DNA from: Hygrophila difformis
Taxonomy: Eukaryota > Streptophyta > Magnoliopsida > Lamiales > Acanthaceae
Direction of reading: 5' to 3'
Length of the DNA stretch: 64,000 nt
NCBI GenBank assembly: GCA_030278955.1
Contig: JAOANR010000015.1
Span: 19,687,073-19,751,072, forward strand
Of the stretch, positions 11,808-25,000 are shown one piece after another. The notes under the pieces are model-generated. The model did not search any database, was not told the origin of the DNA, and was given only the letters and a program-made list of their open reading frames with translations. Each line of letters opens with the position of its first letter. Position 1 is the first letter of the stretch. The position numbers and the translations under genes were made by a program.

Positions 11808-12560
11808 CTAATGAAAAGTACAGGTGTTAGCTGGAGGGGGCTGCCCACAGCGCAAGAGGAGGGGCGAATGATCTGAAGAAATTCTCGGTAACCCTTGCAC
11901 CAAGCCAAAAGGAAATAAAGTTATCCAAGCAATTTTAGAAACCCCTCTATCAAGACATTTACAGATTTGAGACGAGCCAATTGGTCTAACCCAAGTGAAC
12001 ATCCCACCAAAAGTGTTAATAGAAGAGAGCCCACAATCAAATAGGACATTGCCTAATTCATCAGCTCTGGCAACATTATAGAGACCACCCAGAACTTCAT
12101 TAGAATCAATAATTTGGTCCCAATCACCTAGCACTAACCAACCCCTTAAATATTCAAACTCAAGTTCTTAAGATCCTCCCAATTCCGACGACGATCAATA
12201 TAATGGGTAGAGGCATAGAGAGCAGTAGCAATCCAGGAAGAACTCGCCAAGGAAAACTTCAGGGAAATCATCCTATCTCTCTCGTCCAGAATATCAACCT
12301 GGCAGAAAATATTAACTTTCGACGATACCCATACTCCACCAAAACTTCCACAGCTTCCTGAATGACGATTGAAAAGTAACCCACAGCCAGGATAGAATTG
12401 TGCGACATAGCAAAGGACGATTGTGCCTCAAATAAAAAGACAACATCCGATCTATAATTATTTTAGAAATCCAATGACACACGGCGAGTGTTACCCCCAC
12501 AGATCCCACCAACATTCCACGGCATAATTTTGAATACACAAAAATCCATAAAATTATCAA
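11808..12560 (-). pseudogene. LINE endonuclease remnant (EEP family)
   Basis: The minus strand near 12540 encodes MPWNVGG, typical of the start of an L1 endonuclease, followed after stops by GDWDQIID (12134 leftward), FTWVRP and SSDHSPLLL. The final SDH motif is the catalytic Asp-His pair of exonuclease-endonuclease-phosphatase proteins. Several stops and frame changes lie between the motifs. Confidence 0.8.
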
Positions 12561-13049
12561 AATATGAAGGAAGCACAGATACCAGTTAACTCTGTATATG
12601 GTCGGGTGGCCGCCCCAATTGTGATACCGAATAACCTCCCGAGTCCTCATGCCCAGCAACCTCAGCTTCCGCAGCCGCATTATCTCACTTCGAAGACGCA
12701 CAATCCCTTTTAGGATGAGCTTGCGCATCTTGGTTGGATGGAAGGGAGCTCTCTGCCGTCGCATAATTTTTGGGGAAAGAAGTAGTAAGAGGACCTTAGA
12801 TTGATCATGCCTCAGCAAAGTTGGGGTATCAATATTTACATGGGCCAAATGAGATGCTCTTCCTCGAGTACCATTATCCAACGGACCATCAGCCCTGCCC
12901 GTTCCCTTAGAGAATCTGTATGTTTCCTTTAGAGGATCTAGATGAGTTAGTTGGGCCTGCCTCTTTCACAATAGGCTCATTCACTGGGCCTTTTCTCTTT
13001 TACGCAGCCCTAATGGCTTTCTTTTAACAACTTTTATCCATTCATCATT

Positions 13050-14240
13050 CGAATGGAGTTGGTACATTCAATTAAGGAGGGCACTGTTCGATTGGGAGCA
13101 AGATGTTTGGAAAGCATTTATGGGGATGATTTGCAGGTTGCAGTCGTGCCGTTATTTCGGGTAATTTGCACTCTGGATGGAAATGGGGGTTCTCAGCTCG
13201 ATCATGCTGGAATCGAAAGCCAGGTACAGAAGTGGATGAGATAAAGAGGATGTGGCGCTAGTTCTTGAAAATCAAAACCCCGATGAAAGTGAAGTTGCTG
13301 GCATGGAAATTATTGCATCATGTTTTACCAGTTAGGGAGGTACTTCTCAACCGAGGATGCTTTCAGAATTCAAGCGTTCTTTGTCCTTGCTGCGAGAGGG
13401 AAGCTGAGTCGATTGACCATCTTTTCTGCAAGCGTGAATTTCGGGCTTAATTTGGTACAAAGGGGCGGCTTGGTTTGGAATCGAGTGGGCGATCCCATGC
13501 TGGGCCAAAAATTTGGCAGCTTGGTGGATGAGCAGCAATTTGAGGCAAAGTCGAAGGGAGATGTGGCTGGTTACAGGTTTGGCTATTAGGACAATCTGGA
13601 AGCTCAGGAATGGTGGCAAGTTCGACGCGCAACCATTGGTCATGAATGTGGCTGTTGAGGAAATAAGGTGGAGGGTAAGCATTTGGTGGAAAACGGCGAC
13701 GAATGCAATTGATGTCAGTCTGAGTGGCTCGGAGATGAATTTTCCTGGACTAATACAATTTTAGAGATCGTTGGCTAAAGTCCCATGAAGAGGGTTGGTT
13801 TGGGTGCATCTGGAGAAGGATTGGTGGAAGATTAATACGGATGGATCTTCTTTAGGTAATCCAGGGCCGGCAGGGATTGGAGGGGTGATTAGAGACGATG
13901 AGGGGGAGGTAATTTACATTTTATCCGATTCAATTGGCTTTTCAGATTCGACAGAGGCTGATTTGAAAGCAATTAACCGAGTTTGCCTGGCGCTCATTCG
14001 TGATCAAGGTTTCCCACTCCCAATGTTAGTTTTTTAGTGTGATTCACTAAATGTTGCGAAATGGCTGGAGGAACAGGGGAAGATTCCTTGAAGATTTCAT
14101 GAGCTTATTGGACCTATTTCCACGGTTTTGAGGTTTGCTGAGGAGGTCAAATTATAACATATTTTGAGGGAACGAAATGCAATGGCTGATCATTGGGCGA
14201 AGTTAGGGGCGGCAGGGGAAGGGATGGTTGAAGCTGTAAT
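13050..14240 (+). pseudogene. second LINE 3' fragment: zf-RVT and RNase H
   Basis: The plus strand encodes KIKTPMKVKLLAWKLLHHVL and CPCCEREAESIDHLFCK (13265-13450), an RT-linked zinc-binding domain. From 13795 comes an RNase H domain: INTDGSSLGNPGPAGIGG, VIRDDEG, then TEADLKAI. After a TAG near 14035 the frame goes on as CDSLNVAKWLEE and later RNAMADHWAKLGAAGEG. It is a different lineage from the LINE on the left and faces it head to head. No poly(A) tail is evident. A host RNase H-like gene fragment is a less likely alternative. Confidence 0.75.
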
Positions 14241-15540
14241 GACTCAATTTTGTTTAGGTTTATGTAATATTGTGTGGGCTTAGTATAGTCAACCCAAAGG
14301 TATTGGGTGGCCCAAGTGGTCATTGGCCCAATTTATACTCTAATTGGGATGTTATTGTAATTGAAATTAGGGCAAGGGGAAAGAACCGAGAGATTGGGGG
14401 AGACTGTGGTGAAAAACGATTGACAAGTGGGAAAGGAAGAAGGTCTTGAAGTGTTGGGGAAACTATTGTCCCTTGATCGGCAAGCCTCTTGTCAACATTT
14501 TTTTCCCCTTGGATTTTTTATTTGTTGGTTGGATTTGGAATAGGAATGATGACGAAGTTGGACCTTCTGTATTTAGGGATTTGATTGGGTTTTGTCGGGG
14601 TTGAAGTTGGAATCCGGAATCGAAGGCTAATCTCGTTGAGTCTTAAGGCAAGGCTTTATGTGTAGTATTCTTTGGTGGCTTCTCATCTTGTTTCCATGAC
14701 CTGTATGTGTGTTCTATTTCTCTGGTTATGCTATGCAAGCTTATGGTGTGAATCTGAATTGCTTTACTGTTGAATTTGAATTTCAATCGTATGGTTAGTT
14801 CGTTACTGTGAGCGGGTTTTGCTAGATGAGTTCAAGTGGGAGTCACTAGCTCAATTGTGAAAGAAGAAGGTATCATGACAGTGTATATATTAAAATCCAC
14901 TTGACATGAGGATGGCTTTAGACTAGTTGCCATGGATATGCATTTATAAATAAACATAAGCAATGTGTGTGCATGTGTCTATACATATATTTGTGGGTGA
15001 GTAGAATGCTATCCAAGTCAAGGTCAATGATGAACAGTACTTTTTCCACAATGATGATTCTACTATAGTTTAATTTAATATTTCCTATCTGTCCATTTTC
15101 TTTTCCTTGCCTTACAGTTACTTGGTGACCCTATTACTTGTTATGAAAAGTTAAAAGTGTCCAGGGAAACCTCTCATGAACTAGGCTTTCCATTTAATGA
15201 ATTGAATAGTTAAGTTAATGAAGTTTAACTATTGAGAAATTGCCACCGAGTGCTACCGAGAGTATGAATATTTGTGTTATATTTTATTAAACTTCTCTAA
15301 TCTTCTTATAAACGTGGTTCGGGACATCTGTATAAAGATCACTTTTATTTCACTATATATATCTGTTTGTGTTGGTGCACTGGTGATGTAATTTTATTAG
15401 GGAGTATTATTTTTGCTCTCTGTCATATGATTTGAAATGTTAGATTTAACAAAACAAATACTCTCAATTAAATTATATTGTATGGAGTTGCATTATAATG
15501 GAATTTATGGTTATTAACCCGATGGGTTGTTATGATATTT
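14241..15540. other. intergenic, nothing recognised
   Basis: No ORF with recognisable content and no clear inverted or terminal repeats. Probably old repeat debris. Confidence 0.4.
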
Positions 15541-15544
15541 ATGA

Positions 15545-16120
15545 TTGATCGGGCAGCCTTCACAGGTGTTGTAGAGTTCCGATGGCCCTGCGGGGTGGAT
15601 TATTAGCTTGATACCTGTTGGCCCTTTGGGGTGTGATTATTGGTTGTGATGCCTGTTGGCCCTTGGGTTGTATCATTTGGACTGTGATGTCCATGATCCC
15701 TGCGGGATGGTGTATGTTACCCTATAACGGGTTTGACATCTTAGAATTCCCATTAAAACAATCACATTGTCGCTGAACATAATATAAACATGTCGCTGAA
15801 ATAATGCAGAACACATCGCTGAAATGAAAAATAGTTGTCGCTGAAAAGCAAAATAACAACTCCCTGAAAACATCTTCAAAAATTAGCTGAAATAGAAAAC
15901 CATTAATATAAAAAATACAACTAGCACCATACTTCACTGAATGCATATTCATAAATGCATGTAAAATCAAAACAACTCATCACATATATATATATATATC
16001 TAAAACATAACAAACAATGACAAACTATATGTAAAATCTTAGAAATATCGCTGAATGACACATGACACATCGCTGAAATGCCAAACATATGTCGCTGAAA
16101 TGCACATTCTATGTCGCTGA
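15545..16120. repeat. short-motif repeat field (CCTGTTGGCCC, then TCGCTGA)
   Basis: At 15575-15665 the phrase CCTGTTGGCCC or a variant recurs with GGTGTGATTATTGG between copies. From 15770 to 16120 the motif TCGCTGA, usually GTCGCTGAAAT or ATCGCTGAAAT, occurs about eight times at irregular 20-110 bp spacing, with degenerate copies between. The stretch has no credible coding content. It may be the internal or LTR region of an old retroelement. Confidence 0.6.
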
Positions 16121-16848
16121 CCTAATTTCCACGCTTAAATCAATGTTTATCATACGAAACCTCATAACTCCAAAAAGAAATACATATATGAACACCCTAA
16201 TTAATAAATCGAAACGATAATCTGCGCTAAAACTACTCAAAATCTGAAAAATAAAAAATGTACCAATGCGCAGAAAAACTCGAATCTAAAAAGATTTCTG
16301 ATGCATTCAACGACATGCTAATCACATCCATAATTTACAGGAACTCCCTCACACACCGACGCATTCAAGGAAACAAAAGCCACCGCAAAAACCTCAAAAA
16401 TATGGAGAAGTTAAAAACTTCAGTTCGGAGTTAATATGGCAAATTACTTTTCTAACCTTCATGTTAATCTCAACCTTCAGTTTATAAAGTTAATCAATGG
16501 TAAAAATACGCCGCAGTATATCAAGTCAAAAAACATAATCGCACCCTAACCAATACGAAAAACATGGGTTGAATTTGCAAAAGTGATTAGGAATATATTA
16601 TATGTTGAGAAAATCTTCGTACATTGAATTTCCGTTAAAATTTAAAGAATTTTAAAAAATTTGGGTCAAATTTCAAGAAATTTGAGGGTTTAAGAGGAAA
16701 TTTTATAAAAAGTTCTGTAAAATAATATTGTATATAAATCTCGTTTTTGGAGTTCAAAATCCCGGAAAGTTCAATATTTCGACTAAAATTTACTACCATA
16801 GGTATATGTAAAATGGCGTGGGTGCATATAGAATCACCCGTATTAATA

Positions 16849-17094
16849 CTTCCTCTGTCCCGTTACACTTTTTACGGATCAACTTTTCACGCAGTTCAAT
16901 ACACATTTTCTCAAGTTCGGTATAAATAAAAATTATAAAAATTCGATATTTAAAAACTACACGACAAGATAAATCTAACAAGATCTCATTTGTCTTATTT
17001 TAACTTGTATAACTATGATAAAACTTTAAGTGAAAATTTGTGTGTAAATAATAGCACATTACCAAATATCAAATACAAAACGAGACGGTGGTAG
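16849..17094. mobile_element. Stowaway-type MITE
   Basis: Ends CTTCCTCTGTCCCGTT and, on the minus strand, CTACCACCGTCTCGTT, flanked by TA on both sides. This is the plant Stowaway terminus in mutated form. No coding capacity. Confidence 0.72.
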
Positions 17095-17782
17095 TATTAT
17101 CCAAATGAATAAATAAATTGTGCCTTACAAGCTATTTTAGAAAAGTTAATTCATTTATCTATACATGTTAGTACGGTGATGTACCAAACAAAATGGCCAA
17201 CAAAAAAAGAGACCTAAATTACGGATTTATCCCCCACCTCTTTAATCTATTCTAAATTATGAACAGTAACATATCAATTCCCTCTCACAAAAATATCCTT
17301 ATGAATAGTAACCTACATATATCCTCAATATTCACTTTGCACGCAATCCAATATACTTTTAACCTTAATAATTCATTAATAACTCAAAATATGTATAAGT
17401 AAAAATTTTACAAGCTTCATATTTTAAAACTATAAGATGAAACGAATCCAACAAGATCCCACTTAACTATATTTTTTCTTTTATATTGTTGTATAGATAT
17501 GAATCAAAATTTGATAATAAACGGTAACAAAAGTCACTCATTTTTCACTATCAAAAAATTGAGTAAGTATATAAAAGCATAATGCACTTTCAAAATTTAG
17601 GAGAACCAAATTTGAGCTGAATTTACATTATATAATTTAATTTCATTAATTATTATGAATAAAAAATACTACCAAATATGCAGCAAAAATATTATGGGTT
17701 GATATTATATTTATTATTTAAATATAACTTCAATATTTGTTATTATTCTTAACAAGTAACTTATGAATTGAAACTATATTTA
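17095..17782. other. AT-rich DNA with decayed Stowaway-like interior sequence
   Basis: Around 17380-17480 a phrase like the interior of the neighbouring MITE recurs (AACAAGATCCCACTTAACTA), but without intact termini. Nothing else recognised. Confidence 0.4.
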
Positions 17783-17949
17783 GAGGGTGTTTGGATTAGC
17801 GATATAAAATAGATTATTTGATTATTGCGTTTTCAAAACGCAAATAATCAGGTTTGCAGCACATCTTTTAGCGATTAAACTGATTATTTGCGTTTTGGAA
17901 ACGCAATAAGCAAATAATCCATTTTCTTGCAGCTTATCCAAACACCCTC
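17783..17949. mobile_element. Harbinger/Tourist-type MITE, 167 bp
   Basis: Terminal inverted repeat GAGGGTGTTTGGAT at both ends, flanked by TTA at 17780-17782 and 17950-17952. Inside is a second inverted pair built on GCGTTTTCAAAACGC and GCGTTTTGGAAACGC, so the transcript would fold into a strong hairpin. Confidence 0.85.
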
Positions 17950-17952
17950 TTA

Positions 17953-19056
17953 ATATGATAATAAAAAATTAATAACTACTTTACAGATTGATATTATATA
18001 TTCATCATGAACAATAAATATTTGTATTAAATATATTAACTAAATTATATAAATTGCATAAGTTGATCAAACTATGCTTATACATCGCAAAAATCATATT
18101 ATTATGAAATTCGTGATGATGGTGCATTCAATAATATTTTTTGCATAATCATTTCTAAATTTTTAATTCACAATAATATTTTCTTATATTTTTCTAATTT
18201 AATTTGGAAAAATACCTAAATCTTTGTAAAATTTTTAATTTCTCAAGGCCTTATGGTGAATCAATATTAATAATTAATTACCGTGTGCAACTGGGATTTC
18301 ATGTACTTTATTTGTCTACGTATTGTGTTAGAGCCGTGAATAGAAAGTCTTTTATCTTTCCTTTTTTTTATTTTTTTCTCCTATGAGACTATTGTTTATA
18401 GTATAATATTTTTTAAGGTACTAAATTGTAATATATAAATTATTGATAGTGTCAAATTGTATATTACTGGATTGTTGTACAATTTTACAGGTATTCATAT
18501 AATGCTTAATTTAATTTAAAGAGTTTGGGAAATATAATCAACATACATAATACATGTGAACAATTTTATTCGTGAATTTCGATTTTTTTTTATTCACGTT
18601 CCGTCCATGGGGCGGGTGCAATACTAGTTAGACTTAACGAGGACATGCGATATTCTCATTCCGAGTTCTGCAGATCCTTCAATTAAAATTATACCAACAA
18701 TCGATTTTTGGTATTTAATCAAAACGGAATTTAGAATCCACATAAATCTATTATCCTTCCTTCCTTCCTTTCCTCTACCCTTTCTCCGATCGGATCGGGC
18801 TTTTCTCTCCCCCCACTTTCCGTCGATAAAGGGAAGGAATTTGCAAATTCAAATTTCGAAACGTTACAATTTTGCTACAATTTTGCTATGCATTCATTGT
18901 TACGCGTATTGTCCTTGGAATTATTTAATTGTATGCTGAAGTATATGGATTTTGTATTAATGCACTGATTTGATTATTCGTTGGGGGAGATTATATTTGG
19001 ATTTATTTTGGTGGAAATCTAATGAATAGGCTAGTTTTCTGTTGTAAGAATTGGTG
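17953..19056. other. intergenic, then presumed promoter and 5' UTR of BLISTER
   Basis: AT-rich to about 18600. A C/T-rich stretch with CCTT repeats at 18755-18780 and TCTCTCCCCCC at about 18805 resembles a plant 5' UTR pyrimidine tract. The transcription start cannot be fixed. The short ORF at 18204-18386 has no recognisable content. Confidence 0.45.
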
Positions 19057-22000
19057 ATGGCGTCGGCGGCGTCAAAGAAAGGGCATTTGGAAGCCGGGAA
19101 GAAAAAGGTCCTAATTTTGTTATTCTTTTTATTTTGGTTATCAGCTTCGTTTACTTTTGGGGTTTTTGCTTTTGTTAAGTTGAATAGTTCAATGGAAAAT
19201 GGAATTGTTTTGTTTTCTCGGGCATCTGCCCATCTTAATGTTTCTTTTTCATCCGTGTGCAATCAAGAGATGCTCGATTTATGTGAAACATGTGAGGTTC
19301 TAGTTTCTGTAAAAGCCTAAATCTAAATTTTTAGTCCCAACTTTTATTTAATTATAATACTACGCACCCAACTTCAATTCTTCGATGTTACCAAGAGTTT
19401 TGGCTGTTTTATGTGTCAGAATGGCAAGTGCGGATAGCTTAGTTTCATTCATGTGTTTCATGTTAGTATTTATTTTCCAATAACTTAATGCTGCATCCTG
19501 ATGATTTAGGTTGTAATTAATGGTAATTTTGCAATTACTTAAATTTGATAGTTTGAAGAGTTTCGTCGGAAGAAAGCAGCAGAGAAGGCCAAAAAAGCTA
19601 CCTCCGCAGGTCAAGTTCAAGCTGCTGATGGCGTTCTGCAAGACAGCAAACAATCAGAATCAGAAAATGTGCCCCTGACAGATTTCAATGATGCGATTGC
19701 TGACGGTCATGTGGGGCACAAAGATGTTCCGAAGATTGTAACCGAGGAATCAAATGTTCCCCCTGAAAGTAATTTTAGTTCTACTGATTTGAATGCTAAA
19801 CTTTTAATTTAGAAAGCATCAATGACTCCAAACCATTTGCCCAATAACATTCAGACTTGGATAATGAAGAGAACAAGGATGATGTTCCACCTGTTGGTTC
19901 GGGCAACTTTGGAAGTGCTGGAAATAAACTCTGGAATGGGAAGGGTGATATTGGGCTATCAGCTCAAGTTCCACCCTGGGTCGTAAGCAATCACAATTTT
20001 GATCGTGACGTATCCTCCATTGACAAAAACCTTCCTTCCAATCACTCTAATTACTCTGGGTTTAATGATTACCCATTAAATCAAATCAATGATGTCGACA
20101 AGGATCTTTCACGTGGTGATTTTGGTAGAACAGCTATTGTGATCCAAGACAGTTTGCCCCGGAATTCTGGACATATTCCTCTGTCTGAACAGTTGAGTAA
20201 TGGTCATTTGGAAAATAATAGGCTAACTTCCTCCGCATACCCAGGTAAAGTTCTGATGATTTTCTGAGAACATATTCCTTCTGTGTACTTTCCCATGTGG
20301 CCCCCTGTCCTTCCCCTTTAGAAGTTTCTGATTGTGAATATTGTTTATTTTGTTTTTATTTTTTCTGCATTTCCTGTTTATAGAGTCTCGTCATTCAACC
20401 TCAAGTATTAGTGAATCTGCATTTGGATATAGACCAAATCTTTCCACTTTCTCTGATATTGGGGATCAAAAGGTCTCTGGTCCAGAAAATCATGTGGGTG
20501 GCATGAAACGTTCATCTCCATGGACTTATGAGAATAGATATGCTGACTATGATTCTGATGCCCTGAGCTCGTCAAATCCTGCACCGCCATCTCCACCTGC
20601 AGTTGGGAGGAGAAATCGACCATCATTTCTTGATGACATTCAGATCCCAAAAGGTCCTTCACCATTTCCATCCACATTAGCTACAGTACAAAGTGATGAA
20701 CCAAGTTCGACAGTTTTCCGAGTGGAGGGTCTGGGATCAACAGTTTCTCAGAGGTCTGTGAACTCTTCTGTTGCTTCTGGTGATGGATTTGGCCTATTCA
20801 ATAATGTAAAAGAAAGCAAACATGACTTTTTCTCACAGAAGCAGAATGAAGACTTTGCAACTTTGGAACAGGTTCTTTGACCCTATTTCCATTGCTACAA
20901 TCCTCATATCGTGCTTTGCAGTGTTTGGTACAGTTATATTTGTTGGTGTTCATAATTTTATATTACTGTGTTGTTTGTGGAGGATAAAAGTTTAGACTTG
21001 AGTACTTTTGTAGGATGAAAGCATGCCACCTCTTGCATTGTTATGCAAAGATTTCAATTGTATTGTTTACTAGTTTTATCAGGCTGACCCATAAGCTCAT
21101 CTCTGTCTACCTCGTTATCTTATATGATTGTGTTCTATTCCTGTACATTCTTAACACATTGTCTCTCTAGTTGACACATTCCTAGTACATGGACGATGCA
21201 TGTATTTTTTTATTGATGAATTGTCTGCCTGAAACTTAAGATTGCTTGTCGCAGAACCTTGTAAAGATTAAAGAAAAAGAATTTGAGATAATCTTTTAAT
21301 GGAATTACTTTTGTTTGTTTGTTTTTTTTAATACACGAACTAAATATTTTTCTTCCATTTACTTCTGTTTTCATCTTGGCAGCATATTGAAGATCTAACT
21401 CAAGAGAAATTCTCTTTGCAACGTGCTCTTGAAGCTTCGCGTGCTTTAGCAGAGTCTTTAGCTTCTGAAAATTCAGCTTTAACTGAGAGCTATAACCAAC
21501 AGGTTTGAACTTGAGTTTTTGCTCTGTTATGTCGAATATCTGTCTCAGATGCCGAGCTTATTTGCTACCTTAACAAGTATTGGGCATGATTGGATATTAT
21601 AATATAACTATTCACAACCTACTTGTGTGCTCTCACATAATATTTTTTGCTTTCCTTTTGTTCTTTTAATTCTTATTTGGCACCATTTCTGTTTGTGCCA
21701 AAAATTGTTTTTTGTAGCTTAATCATTTTTTAGCAAGTTGAACTTTTAGAATGTTTTTCTACTTAGCTATTTTCACCTGTTTCAATCAAGAGCACACTTT
21801 TGAACAAGTAAACTGTCATAACGTGATTTCTAGTTTCTGTTATCACTTATCAATTAGTCTTGAAAATTAATAGAGAAATTGTGATATGAAGGAAGGAAAT
21901 GTTTGTGGAACTGATGGTTGTTGTATTGTGTGATGGTGGCATTGTTGATGTTAATTTGGATTTAACTTTGAAGTTGTTTTGGACGAAAAGTACATGTAAG

Positions 22001-25000
22001 AAAGAACATGAATAGTTATTGAATATGAAATGTAAATATTTTATTTAATAGGTTTTAATTATTTTTTATATAAATTATTATGTAATGATTGAGTAATGTG
22101 ATTGTATATTGTGATGTAAGCTGTTGGATTTTGTGAGTTCATAAGACATTAAATTTAATTTTAGTAGTGGTAGTATTGTGTTATTATTTAATTCAGTTTA
22201 TTTATATTTTTCTAAGAGATAATAAAATAACATTGAAAAAGTTGTGTGGGTTGAAAAATGTGTGTGGAAAAATGAGAAACAATAAACTTTCAAACATACA
22301 TCCAAATAGGAGCAATGAATCTCCCAATTAGCATAACCTTTTAGGTGAGATAGTACTGAACAATTTATTAGAGCTAGATGTTCCCATGTTTTTGTATCCC
22401 AATGATCACCCATATGGACAAAAGTCACACACTACGGCACTAGGCTTTGTGAAAAAAGGAATTTGCCGACACGTGAGGGAATGAAAATCATCATTCTTTC
22501 AATTTATCGTTTTATATGGGATGATATTTAAGAATAATAAGCAATTAGAACTATGATATGTGATGATGTGCTTTCAAAATACAAATTCATGCATGCAGAG
22601 GATCCTATAGAGAAGGTCATGTATTCATATTGATGTCTTTGTTGGAATAAGCTATAGAATTACCTGATTTTGGCACATCTATCATTTTTGAAGTCTGTTG
22701 TTTCCATATTTATTTATTTTTACTTCACACGATGTTCCCATTCTAAGGTTTTGGTAATGCGTCAATTCTAGTTTCTATTAGTAACAAGATTGTCTCGGCG
22801 CTGTTGGACTGCCATACCGTCCACCGTGGCGACAATATGGCGAGTATGGCATATAGTGTAAGATATATACTCCATCTGTTTTTTTATTCTTGGCTTCTTA
22901 CTATGGACCCACCCAGCATGCAGTCCAATTCACATTTTAAACCATTAATAACTCATATTAGGTACAAGTAAAAATTCTAAAATTCCATATTTAAAAGCTA
23001 CAAGACGAGATGAATCTAACAAGATCTCGCTTGGCTATATTTTAACTTGTATAACTATGATAAAATTAAGTCAAAGCGTGAGTGTGAATAGTAGCAAAAC
23101 ACCTAATGGTGCAAGAAATAAAAAACAAAGGGAGTATATACTATATATTTACTTTATATAAAATGAAATAATAGTAGAATTATAATATGATAAATTAATA
23201 ACATAATTATAATTTTAAATAATAATATTATATAATGAGAAAAGTATTTTTAATTACTTTCTTATATGACATGATTATTGTTAATAAAAGCTGAAAAGAA
23301 ATAATAATGCACTCTTTGAGAACAAACAAGAGGAAATGCCAAATTACAATAAATGAACTTTAGAGAAGAGTGAAGATCACCACATTTATTGACAAAAAAA
23401 GTAACTAATGCCTATGGGATTTGGGCGTCAGCGAACAACACACCAAAGGCAAATCGATGCAGATGGCTGGCAGAGGTCACGGGAGGTAGGCAGTGACCGG
23501 AGAGGCGACGGCGGATGGCCAGGAGGAGACGGGCGGTAGAAGTTGCTGGTAAGTCTAGGGCTAGGGTTTCGAAATTTGGTTTGGGGTTAGGGCAATTTTT
23601 GGGTTTAGGGGCTGTTGGGACTGTATGGCGAGTCGACCTTTCCTGTGGCAGTCCTCTACCACAGCCAGACCGCCATGTCGTCGCCATGGTGACGCCATAA
23701 CAATCTTGATTAGAATTTAGAAATGCTTCCATACTTTATCTCAGCTTTAGCTTGTTTTGAAGAATCTCATAAGTCATAATTCATGAAAAACTTGAAAGTA
23801 TATTGAAGTAGATAAATGGTGATTGGTTTTCTGAAAACTAATTTACTACAAAGATTGGTGTTGAGGTAATTGGTTCATTTATAATGTTAATTTACTTCCT
23901 AAGTTCTTGATCTCCAACATTCTACATGCACATTTTCTTTCTTTTTGACATGGATGGCAGAATGGGCTATTTAATGCATTAATTTCCTTTTTATTCAGGG
24001 AGGTGTAGTCAACCAGCTGAAGTTTGACTTGGATAGGTTACGGGAAGAAATTAAAGCTCATGTGGTTAGTGTTGTATCATTTTGTGCAGCAGTTTTTCTT
24101 TATCACTTGATATAGTTTAGTTATATGTTCGTTTTGTTTGTTATGTTTTTTGGCTGGTGACCTCATATTAAAATCACTTTGGTAGTGATCATCTTTAACA
24201 TTCTATTTCGATGCTAGTACTTCATAGTACTATATTGACTTACCTCATATTCATGTGATGCCCATTTTTTTGACATATCTCAGATTTTACATTTTTACTG
24301 CCATAGCATGTTTATTTAGAGGTTGGGTTGAATTGGTTCCCATTTCCAATTTTGATAAATCATAACCATGCCCTCTTCTCCAGCTTTTTTTTCCTGCAGG
24401 CCTACATGTCCTCCCCTCACCTGTACATGTTCCAATATTTGCAGGTCGAACTTGAAAATGTAAAAAGTGAATATGCCAATGCCCAGATGGAATGCAATGC
24501 AGCTGATGAACGTGCAAAACTATTAGCTTCTGAAGTGATTGGGCTGGAAGAGAAGGTGAGTGCTATTGTAATACTCCCTCCGTTTTTATGAAAGTGGCAC
24601 ACACCACACTTCACTTTTAGGTATTATTCATTTTTTAATTTTGACTTAAATTTTTACAGTAGTTATACAAGAAAAAACATAATCAAGTAGGATCTTGTTG
24701 GATTCGTCTTATCTTTTTAAAATATCAACTTTTTATAATTTTTACTTCACAATTTAAGTCATCGTTAAAAACGTGCATTGGATTGCATGTCTAAGGGGAA
24801 TGTTCCATTTTCAAAGAAACGGAGAGAGTATATTATTTCCTTTCAATGGATGCAAATACAACAAACATTTATGGGAGTAAGTACCCATTTCATCGTGTGT
24901 ATACCTTTAATTTCCATTTAAGTTCATTAATTCATGCTCAAGTACCATAATCCTTCCCCTTTTGTCTTTTTGCCCCTTAATGAATTATGAGTGTATTAGT

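Larger units (their letters stand above)
8429..13040 (-). mobile_element. L1-type LINE (non-LTR retrotransposon), decayed
   Basis: Read on the minus strand, the order is ORF1 end (about 13040-12600), endonuclease (about 12560-11810), reverse transcriptase (about 11540-9820), RT-linked zinc-binding domain and RNase H (9424-8516), then a poly(A) tail seen as a T-run at about 8429-8450. This is the plant L1 order. The coding sequence is broken into several frames by stops and frameshifts, so the copy is dead. The 5' boundary is inferred from the change to an opposite-strand LINE near 13045. Confidence 0.88.

Noticed and set aside
15673..15970. Minus-strand ORFs of 68 and 82 aa in the TCGCTGA field
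   Set aside because: Composition follows the repeat motif and no domain or start context supports a gene.
23412..23732. GC-rich ORFs (106 and 61 aa) in BLI intron 5
   Set aside because: They lie at the end of a probable transposon and overlap on opposite strands, with no recognisable family.
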